64,000 nucleotides of DNA from Pseudomonas marincola (GTDB lineage: Bacteria; Pseudomonadota; Gammaproteobacteria; Pseudomonadales; Pseudomonadaceae): assembly GCF_900116605.1 (NCBI RefSeq), contig NZ_FPBC01000005.1, positions 264,450 through 328,449 on the forward strand. The letters are read 5' to 3'. Positions within the stretch are counted from its first letter, which is position 1; each line of letters begins with the position of its first letter. The translations under genes were made by a program, and so were the position numbers. This document shows, piece after piece, positions 54,983 to 63,869 of the stretch. The notes beneath the pieces were generated by a model. That model did no database searches. It saw nothing but the letters and a program-made list of their open reading frames with translations, and was not told where the DNA came from.

Positions 54983-55197
54983 TGCGGGGCATGCTGTTTG
55001 TTTTGCATGTTGCTGAACGGGGCTAATGGCGTCTCGCTAGGCTTGGCTTGTTCAAGACTAGCTACATTGAAACGGCGACATATGCACACCGTTTCATTGG
55101 CCTATTAGTCGCACGCACCGCTGAGCCTTAGCTGTGAGTGACATCAATCATTTTTCCTTGAATTGATTTATGCCGACATTTTTATCGGCCCAAGTTA

Positions 55198-55226
55198 TTG
55201 ATAACTCTTTGAATTTAAGGTTAAAT
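55198..55226 (+). promoter_or_regulatory. Probable sigma-70 promoter of tRNA-Leu
   Basis: TTGATA (55198-55203), 17-bp spacer, TTAAAT (55221-55226), placed 29 bp before the tRNA. The region 54983-55197 also contains an inverted repeat TGAAACGG/CCGTTTCA near 55068-55096, probably a terminator-like or stability element after the GNAT gene. Confidence 0.6.
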
Positions 55227-55255
55227 GCCGAGCGCTTAAACGCACTGCTTCTGCC

Positions 55256-55342
55256 GCCCGAATGGCGAAATCGGTAGACGCAAGGGACTTAAAATCCCTC
55301 GGGGGCAACCCCGTGCCGGTTCGATTCCGGCTTCGGGCACCA
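55256..55342 (+). tRNA. tRNA-Leu (anticodon UAA)
   Basis: The acceptor stem GCCCGAA (55256-55262) pairs with TTCGGGC (55332-55338), followed by A and an encoded CCA. The anticodon stem GGGA/TCCC encloses CTTAAAA, giving anticodon TAA. The long variable arm (CTCGGGGGCAACCCCGT) is that of a class II leucine tRNA, and the T-loop reads GGTTCGATTCC. Confidence 0.97.
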
Positions 55343-55453
55343 ATTCAGGTTTCGCTGGGTTCCGCTAAACGCCGCAAGCCCAGCAAAACCAAACACTTCG
55401 CAACATTTCACTTCCTCTGGCTTTCGCCAAAAACCGCTCCCAGCCGCGAATTT

Positions 55454-55504
55454 TTAGTACATTGGTTAGTCCATCGGTAATTCGACTAATACAGGATGTA
55501 CTAA
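55454..55504. repeat. Bipartite inverted repeat downstream of tRNA-Leu
   Basis: The outer arms are TTAGTACAT (55454-55462) and ATGTACTAA (55496-55504). The inner arms are TTAGTC (55466-55471) and GACTAA (55484-55489), around a 12-nt centre. The nested symmetry resembles a recombinase or regulator target. It lies between the tRNA and a phage-type repressor gene and may be a remnant attachment or control site. The rest of 55343-55646 shows no gene. Confidence 0.5.
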
Positions 55505-55646
55505 TGTCGCTTTGCGATACCGCCGTCCGCCGAGCCGGGCCATCGCAAAGAACCTTCGCTTCTTGAATGACTCGGGGGAAAGACCGACTGCTTGAGCGAT
55601 TTCCTTGGGCGGGCGGGTTTAAACAATGGCTCTCAATGAAGGTGGG

Positions 55647-56429
55647 TCAACGGAACGCGCTTATCCAAAACACTCGGCCTATTATGGTTATTCCGTCGTT
55701 TGGATCGAGCACAACTTGGTGTGAGAACTTTTCGGAACTATGTTCGTCGCGTTTGAAGCTGCGCAGTCGAAGTCCACCACCGGGGAGTTTGTAGAGTTGT
55801 TTCACTCTGAGCTGGCCTGCGTGATCGACCGCGTATATATCACCGTTGTTGACGCGGATTGTGGACGTGTCTATCCCGACTACAGAGCCTTTGGGGATTA
55901 CGGGACCCATGCTGTTGTCGGATACTAGGACGCAGCGTGCAACGTCTGGATTTATGCCCTCTGCCGCGAGCTGCGATCTGCTAAACGGGAACTTTTTCTC
56001 ATTGTTGACTGCAATTGGCATTCTGCCCTCCATCCGTGGCGACATTTCAATCTCAACCAGGAATGGCACGGTGATGATGTCGGAAGGTAAGTCGTTTTTT
56101 TCCTGCAAAGTGCTGTAACCCCCGACCATATTTACCTGTTGATGCTCTGGCGCAGGTGTTAGGGCTGCAGAGTCTCCAGCATTTTCTGTTTTACCGGAGT
56201 TGTAACTGAGTTGGTCTGCGCGTTCAGGTCCGGTCCCGCACTCAAGCCAGTCTCGAGAGATCCTAAAGTAGGCACTGACGTGCTTCATCTGCCTGGCTGG
56301 CACGCCTCGAACAAACCAGTTTTGTAGATTTTGAGGGGCGAGACCTAGTGAAGCTGCAACTGCGGCTTTGCTCAGGTTCCGGTCGTGTATTACTTTACGA
56401 AGTCGATCGCCAGAATTTGATTTGGTCAT
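55647..56429 (-). CDS. Phage-type CI/LexA-like repressor (HTH plus S24 peptidase)
   Basis: A 260-aa repressor. The N-terminal helix-turn-helix spans about 10-60 (DRLRKVIHDRNLSKAAVAASLGLAPQNLQNWFVRGVPARQMKHVSAYF). A linker follows, then a C-terminal S24 self-cleavage domain with S173 in DNSM and K210 in LRVKQLYK. The ATG at 56429 follows AAGG. The gene is divergent from a Cro-like ORF, the typical immunity-region layout, and lies beside tRNA-Leu, a common prophage insertion site. No structural phage genes follow, so this is a remnant. Confidence 0.9.
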   Translation of the reverse strand: MTKSNSGDRLRKVIHDRNLSKAAVAASLGLAPQNLQNWFVRGVPARQMKHVSAYFRISRDWLECGTGPERADQLSYNSGKTENAGDSAALTPAPEHQQVNMVGGYSTLQEKNDLPSDIITVPFLVEIEMSPRMEGRMPIAVNNEKKFPFSRSQLAAEGINPDVARCVLVSDNSMGPVIPKGSVVGIDTSTIRVNNGDIYAVDHAGQLRVKQLYKLPGGGLRLRSFKRDEHSSEKFSHQVVLDPNDGITIIGRVFWISAFR

Positions 56430-56512
56430 AAGCAAATACCTTATGCGCCTTGTGAGATTTCTGAAATAAACTTATTAGTGGTAACAGATATAAGTAAAGA
56501 TGCACTGTTTTC

Positions 56513-56968
56513 ATGCCTAGATCAGCACTTTCGGTGCTTGATAGGGCCATTGAAGAACCCGGCACTGCGAGGGCTTTAGCCATAAAGCTCGAGGTGGCGT
56601 TTATGGCGATTTCACAATGGAGGGTCGGAGGTCTTCCAGCTAAATGGGTTCGACCGATTGTTGCTACGTGTTATCACGTTGTTTGTGCGGCACAACTTTG
56701 CCCTAGTTTTTCGGAGTTTTTGCAGGTAGCCACTCATCACGTAGTGCTCGCTATCGAACTGACGCAAATAAACAGACGCACCCAGTACCGCGCAAAACCG
56801 ACCGCACATTTCGTCGCCTCCATCAATCCAACCGCGCACAGAAAACTGTGCGGCAGCCAAACCAGTGCTGAAAGGGCAATCATGCTGACGCCAATTAACC
56901 TTACATTTATAATGTGTAATAAGACTTGCCTTCTCAACCCGCACCAGCATTTGGCGTTATTGCGCTAA
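56513..56968 (+). CDS. Cro/YdaS-like ORF with a degraded C-terminal part
   Basis: Only the first ~50 residues look genuine: LSVLDRAIEEPGTARALAIKLEVAFMAISQWRVGGLPAKWVRPI follows the Cro/YdaS helix-turn-helix pattern found opposite phage repressors. The remaining ~100 residues are cysteine- and histidine-rich low-quality sequence without family resemblance. The gene was therefore probably fused to unrelated DNA when the prophage was lost. The true product may be inactive. The intergenic 83 bp toward the repressor is AT-rich and probably holds the operators. Confidence 0.4.
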   Translation: MPRSALSVLDRAIEEPGTARALAIKLEVAFMAISQWRVGGLPAKWVRPIVATCYHVVCAAQLCPSFSEFLQVATHHVVLAIELTQINRRTQYRAKPTAHFVASINPTAHRKLCGSQTSAERAIMLTPINLTFIMCNKTCLLNPHQHLALLR

Positions 56969-57041
56969 ACACAGCGCAAATGGGCAGTGTGTTGAGTGGT
57001 TGCAGGTGCAAGGTGCGAGTTCAGGCTGATAAGGAAATGTT

Positions 57042-58166
57042 ATGCGCGTGATGATTCTGGATAACGACCCATGGAACGCGGAGGTTCTAGAAAAGATCAT
57101 CCTGAGCATTAGCCCCAATCTGAAAGTCGATATTTTCAGCCGCGTGCACCAAGCGATTGCTGCGCACCGCGAAGGCGACTATCAACTGGTGATGAGTGAA
57201 TTGAGCCTGCCCGATGCGCCAGGCAGCGACTTGCTCAAGCAGATCCGGCGAACCGACACTACTACACCACTGGTGATCATTACCGGGCAGGCGGATCGGT
57301 CTAGCATCATGGCCGTCCGGCCGTTGGGTATCAGTGCCTTTATCACCAAGCCGTTTCAGGTGCGTCATGTGCTCGACTGCCTGAGCAAACTGCTGCCTGC
57401 CGATACCGTCACAGATAGCTCGCCTGCGCACAGCACAAGCTTCAAGGAGCATCTGGCCACATTACCTGTTCAAGCGCTGGACCTTCCTGTGATTGCCACG
57501 GTGCGTACGCAATTACTCAGCTATCTGGATGGTCAGCCATTCGATCTGCGAAAATTAGCCGAGTCGATGAAACATGATCCTGCGCTGTGCGCGAAGCTGG
57601 TTGCGGTAGCCAACAGTACGGCCTACAACACCGATGGGCGTGCGTGCCTCAGCCACCTTGAGGCATTGCGCAAACTTGGCGTGCAAACGAGTCTGAATAT
57701 CGCTCTCGGTATGGCGCTGCGCCAATTTACACAACAGTCTGAGGGGCCGGTTAAAGAGATGATTGGACGCCAGCTTCTCGCCACAGATCAGCTCGCTGAA
57801 AAGGCGGTCGCATTGGCCGTAAAGTGCAATAAAGAACCGGCGCTGCTGCATACCGCCGCGTTGCTGCACCGCATGGGCGAACTCTGCGTGCTTTATCATG
57901 CGCAGGTCTGGGTCAACAGTGGCTCGAGCCTGGATGAAGATGAATTGCTGCAAGCAATCAACCTGTTCAGCGAGAATTTTGCCAACAGCCTTAAGGTTAA
58001 CTGGCAGTTGCCAATGCCGCTGCGTGAGTTGATTGGCGCGGTCTACGCGCTGCCCAAGACCCAAATCCGCCGCAAGCAGGTAATCATGCGTCTGGCTGCG
58101 GCAGAACAACGGGATGAAGAACCTGCCAGTATCGAGCGGTTGAAGCGCATGGCCGGTTTGACCTGA
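57042..58166 (+). CDS. Pseudo-receiver/HDOD-domain signalling protein
   Basis: The 374-aa protein has a CheY-like receiver (1-120) and an HDOD domain (about 140-340; LAESMKHDPALCAKLVAVANSTAYNTDG, LEALRKLGVQTSLNIALGMAL). The acidic pocket residues D7 and D9 and the lysine in ISAFITKPF are present. The phosphorylation site is glutamate, E53 in LVMSELSLPD, instead of aspartate, which should lock the domain in a phosphorylated-like or unregulated state. HDOD proteins in pseudomonads act in c-di-GMP and motility control. It is a single gene starting with ATG after AAGGAAATGTT. Confidence 0.88.
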   Translation: MRVMILDNDPWNAEVLEKIILSISPNLKVDIFSRVHQAIAAHREGDYQLVMSELSLPDAPGSDLLKQIRRTDTTTPLVIITGQADRSSIMAVRPLGISAFITKPFQVRHVLDCLSKLLPADTVTDSSPAHSTSFKEHLATLPVQALDLPVIATVRTQLLSYLDGQPFDLRKLAESMKHDPALCAKLVAVANSTAYNTDGRACLSHLEALRKLGVQTSLNIALGMALRQFTQQSEGPVKEMIGRQLLATDQLAEKAVALAVKCNKEPALLHTAALLHRMGELCVLYHAQVWVNSGSSLDEDELLQAINLFSENFANSLKVNWQLPMPLRELIGAVYALPKTQIRRKQVIMRLAAAEQRDEEPASIERLKRMAGLT

Positions 58167-58370
58167 TCGTTTCAGTCGCAGCATGAATGCTGCTTAGCTG
58201 ACAATTACTTGGCGTCGGCACGCGTTGACTCAGCTGTACGTGCTTTGCAAAACGTTTTGATGGCATGACGCGCTATTCACGCAATCAGCACCTCGCCACT
58301 ACGCCGGTGAATTAAACCGGTCTGTGGCAGTCTATGACGCAAGTGTTTGGATAAAAGCTTTGGAGCCACT

Positions 58371-59024
58371 ATGAGCAGCTCAACCCCTGTATTGCAGATC
58401 GACATTGTCTCTGACGTGATGTGCCCCTGGTGTGTGATCGGCTACAAGCAACTCGCTCAGGCGTTGCAAGCCACCGGTACGGCCTATGAAATTAACTGGC
58501 AGCCGTTTGAGTTGAATCCACAAATGCCCGCCGAGGGACAAAATCTGCGCGAGCACATCAAAGAAAAGTACGGCAGCACCGACGCCGAGTCGGCAGAAAA
58601 CCGTGCCCGCATGACCGAAATCGGTAATGAGTTGGGAATCGATTTTCGTTTCAGCGAAGACATGCGCATGCACAACACCTTCAACGCCCATCAATTGTTG
58701 CATTGGGCCGAGCAGGGCGGGCGCAAACACGACCTGAAAATGGCGCTGTTCACGGCTCATTTTACCGATCGCCGTAATCTGTCCGATATCAACGTGCTGG
58801 CCGATATCGCCGCTGAAATTGGCCTGGACCGGACGCAGGCGCTGGCCGCTTTGCAGGATCAACGCTACGCCGATGAGGTGCGCGAGAACGAGCAGTTTTG
58901 GGTCCAGCAGCAAATCACCGGCGTGCCTGCGGTTATCTTCAATCGCCGGCATCTGGTCACGGGTGCGCAGGGCGTTGCTAACTACACCTCGATGCTCAAG
59001 CAATTGAGCGAGATGCAGGACTGA
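58371..59024 (+). CDS. DsbA-family oxidoreductase, FrnE-like
   Basis: A 217-aa thioredoxin-fold protein without a signal peptide. The active-site CPWC is in SDVMCPWCVIGYKQL (about residues 19-22), and the FrnE-type pattern FNAHQLLHWAEQGG is present, followed by QQITGVPAVIFNRRHLVTGAQ with the cis-proline. Cytoplasmic FrnE-like proteins act as thiol oxidoreductases or in polyketide and stress metabolism. GGAG precedes the ATG at 58371. Confidence 0.9.
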   Translation: MSSSTPVLQIDIVSDVMCPWCVIGYKQLAQALQATGTAYEINWQPFELNPQMPAEGQNLREHIKEKYGSTDAESAENRARMTEIGNELGIDFRFSEDMRMHNTFNAHQLLHWAEQGGRKHDLKMALFTAHFTDRRNLSDINVLADIAAEIGLDRTQALAALQDQRYADEVRENEQFWVQQQITGVPAVIFNRRHLVTGAQGVANYTSMLKQLSEMQD

Positions 59025-59220
59025 GCAACGCAACGAGGCAGATCAACATCTGTCTGCCTCGAATCTGGCGGATGATAAATAACCGTGGTTCACCCATCAC
59101 TACGCGCCCCTGTCGTTGTGTTGCTGATGTGCCGCGGTTTATTTCCAGTTTGGCGGTTGCCAACAGCATCTACACTTTGACCCAAACCGCGTAATCCCAT
59201 CGGTGCTGACAGGAGTCCAT

Positions 59221-60642
59221 GTGGCTAAATCTCGCCAAGATCTTTTCATTAATGGCTCGATTCCGCGTGCATTGTTAACGCTGGCATTTCCAATAATTCT
59301 CGCCAACATTCTTCAAGCAGGTTACCAACTCACCGATGCGTATTGGGTCGGCCGTGTCGGCGCCGATGCCATCGCGGCTGTGGCCGTCAGCGCGCCCGTC
59401 ACATTCCTCGTGATCGCCATGGGTTCGGGGCTGGCGATGGCCGGCGCCACACTCACGGCACAATACATGGGCGCCGGCAAGCAAGACATGGTCAACCATG
59501 TGGCCGCGCAGTCGATGTTAATGGTGACTATTACCTCGGTTGTGCTGGGGGCGCTCGGCTATTTCCTTTCTCCGCATTTGCTCGGCCTGCTTGGCGTAAC
59601 GCCTGAGGTTCAGGAGGGCGCACTCGGTTACATGCGCGTCTCGTTTATCGGGGTGATATTCGTCTTCATTTATGTGATGTTCCAGTCATTGATGCGCGGC
59701 GTCGGCCAAACCCGCGTGCCGCTGTTTATCGTATTGGCCACGGTTATCCTCAATTTTGGCCTCGACCCGCTGTTCATCTTTGGCTACGGCCCGTTCAAAG
59801 GGCACGGCGTGATGGGCGCGGCAATGGCAACGCTGGTGACGCAGGGCATTGCCGCGTGCATCGGCATGATTATTTTTCTGCGCGGCAGGCATGGCATCAA
59901 GCTCAAATGGAACGGTTTCAAGCCTGACTTCAATTACATCAAGAAAGCGTTTTTTCTCGGTTTTCCGGGTTCAGTTGAACTGTCGACACGCGGCCTCGGG
60001 CTGATCGTGATGTCGTTCTTGGTGGCCAGTTTCAACACCACAACCATTGCCTCATACGGCATCGGCTCGAATGTGCTGCAGGTGGTGATGATCCCGGCCA
60101 TGGGCTTGTCGATGGCCGTCTCGACACTGGTCGGGCAGAACATCGGCGCCGGAAATATCCAGCGCGCTTCAACCATTACTCTGCTCGGCACGGCTTACGG
60201 TTTTACCGCCCTTACGCTGGTGGGCTGCATTGCATACTGGCTGGCGCCGCTGATCGTTGCGGTATTTGCCCCAACCGACCAGGCGGTGATACGTGAAGGC
60301 TCACAGTTCATCCGCACAATGTGTCTGGCTTGGGGAGGAATCGGCGTTCAGCTGTGCGTGGTGTCGGCGTTTCGGGCGTCAGGCAACATGCTCAGCGCGA
60401 TGATTATTGCCATGGTCTCGCAATGGATGATCCAGTTCCCGTTGGCCTACGTTCTGGCTAAGCACACCACCCTTGGCTCGGCCGGGATCTGGTGGTCGTT
60501 TCCGGTCACCAACATTCTGGTGGCGATAATTGCGCTGTGCTGGTTTGCGCGCGGCAGTTGGAAAAAGACCCGCATCACTGAAGAAGACATTCAGACCATC
60601 AAGGTTACCGATGGCGCGTTGACTGAGGAGGGCTATCGCTAG
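59221..60642 (+). CDS. MATE-family multidrug/toxin exporter
   Basis: From GTG 59221 (AGGAG six bases before) the product is 473 aa with twelve helices in two halves. Family motifs include LTDAYWVGRVGADAIAAVAVSAP, SLMRGVGQTRVPLFIVLATVILNFGLDPLFIFGYGPF and VGQNIGAGNIQRA. NorM-type exporters use Na+ or H+ gradients. It is a single-gene unit. Confidence 0.93.
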   Translation: MAKSRQDLFINGSIPRALLTLAFPIILANILQAGYQLTDAYWVGRVGADAIAAVAVSAPVTFLVIAMGSGLAMAGATLTAQYMGAGKQDMVNHVAAQSMLMVTITSVVLGALGYFLSPHLLGLLGVTPEVQEGALGYMRVSFIGVIFVFIYVMFQSLMRGVGQTRVPLFIVLATVILNFGLDPLFIFGYGPFKGHGVMGAAMATLVTQGIAACIGMIIFLRGRHGIKLKWNGFKPDFNYIKKAFFLGFPGSVELSTRGLGLIVMSFLVASFNTTTIASYGIGSNVLQVVMIPAMGLSMAVSTLVGQNIGAGNIQRASTITLLGTAYGFTALTLVGCIAYWLAPLIVAVFAPTDQAVIREGSQFIRTMCLAWGGIGVQLCVVSAFRASGNMLSAMIIAMVSQWMIQFPLAYVLAKHTTLGSAGIWWSFPVTNILVAIIALCWFARGSWKKTRITEEDIQTIKVTDGALTEEGYR

Positions 60643-60785
60643 CCCGGTAATTTGCTCGCTAAAGCCATAATTTTCGCGGGCTATTACGCGCGATGAGAGG
60701 CGGGCAACAAAAGTACATGAGATTCACTACCCTTGGCTGATCAGCGTCTAGAATGATGCTTAATTTCTAACAGGGAAGTCGTTTC

Positions 60786-61721
60786 ATGCCACATGCTCGC
60801 TATGCCGTTCCGTTGATCGGTATGTTTTTGGCAGCAGATGCAGCTGCAGAAGGCTTTATACTCCCAGAGGGCAATATTCAGGATCGCGCCAACGGTATTC
60901 TGGCGCTCATGGCCTACTCAGTCGTGCCCGATCTGGCCTCCAGCTCAATCAGCGTGGATGACAACAGCGCCGGCAATCCTGAAATCAACATGACCCAGTT
61001 CGGTGGCGGCGCCACCATCAGCAAAGAACTGCCGCTGTACCTCGAAGGTGCAGCCGCTTACAGCCGTTACGACCCAAGGTTTGTCGCCTCAGCCGGTAAC
61101 GAGTCTCGCAGGGTGCCCGCTAAATGGACCTCGGTTTCGGCCACAGGTGGTATCGGCTGGGACTTCCCGTTGTCTGATGAGGTGGTGTTACGGCCGATCG
61201 GCAACGTATCGCTCGGCTATGTCACCAGCGACCTGAACACCGCGCGGATATTCGTCAACAGTCAGTTCGACAAGGAAATCGACTTTCTCGATGACGGCCA
61301 CATGAGTGCAGCCGGCTTGGGCGGTTCAATGATGATCGACTGGGAACGTGTGCGCCCTGAGTATGAAGTCGACCTCGAATTGCGCTACAGCTACATACAT
61401 CTCAAAAGCATCGGCGGCTCGGATGTGGTGCAAGGCAGTGCCAATGCTGAAACTGCCAATCTATGGTCACGCTGGCGGGCGCCAACCCCGTTCAACGTCA
61501 TGCACCGGCCGCTGCGCTATGTGCTTGAGTTTTCCTACTCGGAATACCTTGGCGACCAGCGTGGAGTGCTGGGATTTGACCGCCTGGCCACAGCCGGTGT
61601 TGGGCTTGAGTTCGACTCAAGTGCTTATGACCTGTTTATTACGCGCACACGCCTGGTCGTGCGTCACGTACTGGGCGATAACCTCTCAGGCTTATCGCTG
61701 GGGCTGGCCGTGAGTTTTTAA
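60786..61721 (+). CDS. Solitary autotransporter-like outer-membrane beta-barrel protein
   Basis: A 311-aa protein with a short signal peptide (MPHARYAVPLIGMFLAADAAAEG) and amphipathic strands throughout, ending in LGLAVSF with the terminal phenylalanine signal for barrel assembly. There is no passenger domain. The layout matches the 'solitary outer membrane autotransporter beta-barrel' family as I recall it. Function is unknown. Confidence 0.75.
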   Translation: MPHARYAVPLIGMFLAADAAAEGFILPEGNIQDRANGILALMAYSVVPDLASSSISVDDNSAGNPEINMTQFGGGATISKELPLYLEGAAAYSRYDPRFVASAGNESRRVPAKWTSVSATGGIGWDFPLSDEVVLRPIGNVSLGYVTSDLNTARIFVNSQFDKEIDFLDDGHMSAAGLGGSMMIDWERVRPEYEVDLELRYSYIHLKSIGGSDVVQGSANAETANLWSRWRAPTPFNVMHRPLRYVLEFSYSEYLGDQRGVLGFDRLATAGVGLEFDSSAYDLFITRTRLVVRHVLGDNLSGLSLGLAVSF

Positions 61722-61963
61722 ACAAAGTCGCTGCAACGTGAACCGAACGACTGCCAATAATCAGCGTTTCAGCAACAGTAAATAGCGTTCACCTAAGCCA
61801 TACAAACAGCTAATTAATGCTATTTTTGTTGAGGAAATCGACTCACCAGTTGTGAGCCTGCGAAAGGAATGAAGCAATAACTTGGCTAGCAGCTATAACC
61901 AACCTTAAGACAGTAGCCAAATACAAAAGATTCGACTCTTCGAATACATCATGGGGATTCTTG

Positions 61964-62779
61964 ATGGTAAGTGCACTTCGCAAAATCGCAATGTGGTCGA
62001 TTGCTGCCAGTATGGGCGCGCTAATGACCACACAATCTGCACTTGCCGACGTTGAGCTCGGTTCGCTGCAATTGTTATCCGAAGATAACGACACATCGCC
62101 GATTCCGCGTGGCTTTGCTGTCGGCGGCGTCGCACTCGGTACAAGTGCCCGCTACGAAGCATCGGGCAGCCAGGGTTATGTGATTCCGGGCTTTGTCTAC
62201 TTCGGCGACGATTTATTGTATGTCGGCGACCGGGGACGTTATTACTTTCACCGAAATGAAAACTTCGCGGCATTCGCCTATGGCCGTGTTCGCTTCGGCA
62301 ATCTTGACCCGGACGATGAACACGAGTTTGAAGGCATGGATAAACGCCACTCGCAGCTTGAAGCAGGTTTAGGCGCCAACATTATTACCCCGTATGCCTT
62401 GCTTACCGCCCGGGCATCGACGGATATAACTGGCACCAGTAACGGCCAGGAAATGCTGCTCTGGGCTGACTTCCCCTGGCTGCATGATCGCTGGCTGGTG
62501 ATGCCGGGAATGGGTGTTGTCTGGCGCTCAAGCAAAATGGCCAATTATTATTTTGGTGGCGTGTCGGACGATGAAGCCACTTTCGAGCGCCCCAGCTATT
62601 CGACCGGCGCAACGGTTTCACCAATGGTCTCGCTGATCACCATGTACCGCATCAGCAAGAACTGGATCGGCACCGCCTCGCTGGCTTACGAGCATTACGA
62701 CAGCGATATTGCCGACAGCCCGTTGATCGATACCAAAGGTGAAACCACCTTCCTGATCGGTGCTGGTTATACCTGGTAA
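61964..62779 (+). CDS. MipA/OmpV-family outer-membrane protein
   Basis: A 271-aa protein with a signal peptide (cleavage near ALA-DVELG). The MipA/OmpV pattern is seen in GFAVGGVALGTSARYEASGSQGYVIPGFVYFGDDLLYVGDRGRYYFHRNENFAAFAYGRVRF, ending LIGAGYTW. GGGGA stands before ATG 61964. Relatives interact with the murein-synthesis machinery or form osmotically regulated barrels. The 242 bp upstream is AT-rich and non-coding. Confidence 0.85.
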   Translation: MVSALRKIAMWSIAASMGALMTTQSALADVELGSLQLLSEDNDTSPIPRGFAVGGVALGTSARYEASGSQGYVIPGFVYFGDDLLYVGDRGRYYFHRNENFAAFAYGRVRFGNLDPDDEHEFEGMDKRHSQLEAGLGANIITPYALLTARASTDITGTSNGQEMLLWADFPWLHDRWLVMPGMGVVWRSSKMANYYFGGVSDDEATFERPSYSTGATVSPMVSLITMYRISKNWIGTASLAYEHYDSDIADSPLIDTKGETTFLIGAGYTW

Positions 62780-62845
62780 ATACGCGCTGAATCGGCTGGC
62801 GCAGGTGAACTCGCCAGCCGACTTGCTGCAGTCTGGCAATGCAAC

Positions 62846-63730
62846 TCAGGCCAGATGCATTGCCCGTAAAGAGTCAAACAAGGCCTGCGCTGACACTGAG
62901 AGCTGATTATCCGGTTTGGTAAGAATGCCGATATTTCGCTCGACAATCGGCGCTTCCAGCTCAAGGCAATGCGCGCCCAACTCGCGCATCTGCTGCCTGC
63001 ACAACGCCGGCACCGCGCTCACGCCAAGGCCGCTGGCAACCATCCGGCCCACTGTCGCCAATTGATGGCTCTCGAACACAACCGGCAATTGCATTGCGTG
63101 GCGTGCCAGATGCTGCTCAAGCATTACCCGCACGGCAGAAGGCCGTTGCAATGTAATGAACGGCTGTTGCAAAAGGGTGGGCCAACTGACGGTGTGCTGC
63201 GCTGACAAGGGTGAATCGGTGCCCACCACGGCGATAAAACGGTCACGGTAAAGCGCGGTGAACTGCAACGATGTATCGCCATCCGGCTCGAAGGCAATGC
63301 CCAACTCCACTTCGCGGTCGCGCACCATCGCAATCACCTGCTCGTTGATGACATCGTTCACCGTTACGTTAACGTTGGGGTAGCGCGCCCGGAAATTCAT
63401 CAATACATCGGGCAGTAAGTTGCAGGCGAAGGAGGGCATGGCAGCAAGGGTTACGCGCCCTTGCTGCAAGGTGAAACGCTGGCGAAGTTGTTCCTCGGCA
63501 TTCTCCCAGTCTGCCAGCAGCCGACGTGCCATTGGCAGCAGCGCTTCGCCCTCGGGCGTCAGGTTGACGTTGCGGGTGGTACGGCTGAACAGGCGCCCAC
63601 CGAGGCCGTCTTCCAGCGCCTTGATCGTCAGGCTCAAAGCTGACTGCGACAAATGCAGCCGTTCGCAAGCCTGAGCAAAACTCAGGCTTTGCGCCACTGC
63701 TAAAAAGGCCCGCAGCTGTTTGATGGTCAT
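62846..63730 (-). CDS. LysR-type transcriptional regulator
   Basis: A 294-aa LysR (MTIKQLRAFLAVAQSLSFAQACERLHLSQSALSLTIKALEDGLGGRLFSRTTRNVNLTPEG) with a full effector domain. It is divergent from the 3-oxoacid CoA-transferase gene across 139 bp of AT-rich DNA (GATTATCTAATTAATCAT near 63760-63780). It is therefore the likely regulator of short-chain ketoacid use. Confidence 0.9.
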   Translation of the reverse strand: MTIKQLRAFLAVAQSLSFAQACERLHLSQSALSLTIKALEDGLGGRLFSRTTRNVNLTPEGEALLPMARRLLADWENAEEQLRQRFTLQQGRVTLAAMPSFACNLLPDVLMNFRARYPNVNVTVNDVINEQVIAMVRDREVELGIAFEPDGDTSLQFTALYRDRFIAVVGTDSPLSAQHTVSWPTLLQQPFITLQRPSAVRVMLEQHLARHAMQLPVVFESHQLATVGRMVASGLGVSAVPALCRQQMRELGAHCLELEAPIVERNIGILTKPDNQLSVSAQALFDSLRAMHLA

Positions 63731-63869
63731 CCGTTGTGTTTTCCTGAGATCGTATTGTTTTGATTATCTAATTAATCATGCTTAAAAATCAACTTAACAA
63801 AATACGCTATTGCGCCGAGACTCAAACCATACAGCCGCTTGCGGCCCAATAATAAAGAGGACAGTGCAC

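Noticed and set aside
55454..55504. Interpretation of the nested inverted repeat as an integron attC site
   Set aside because: No RYYYAAC/GTTRRRY core pair at the ends and no gene cassette nearby.
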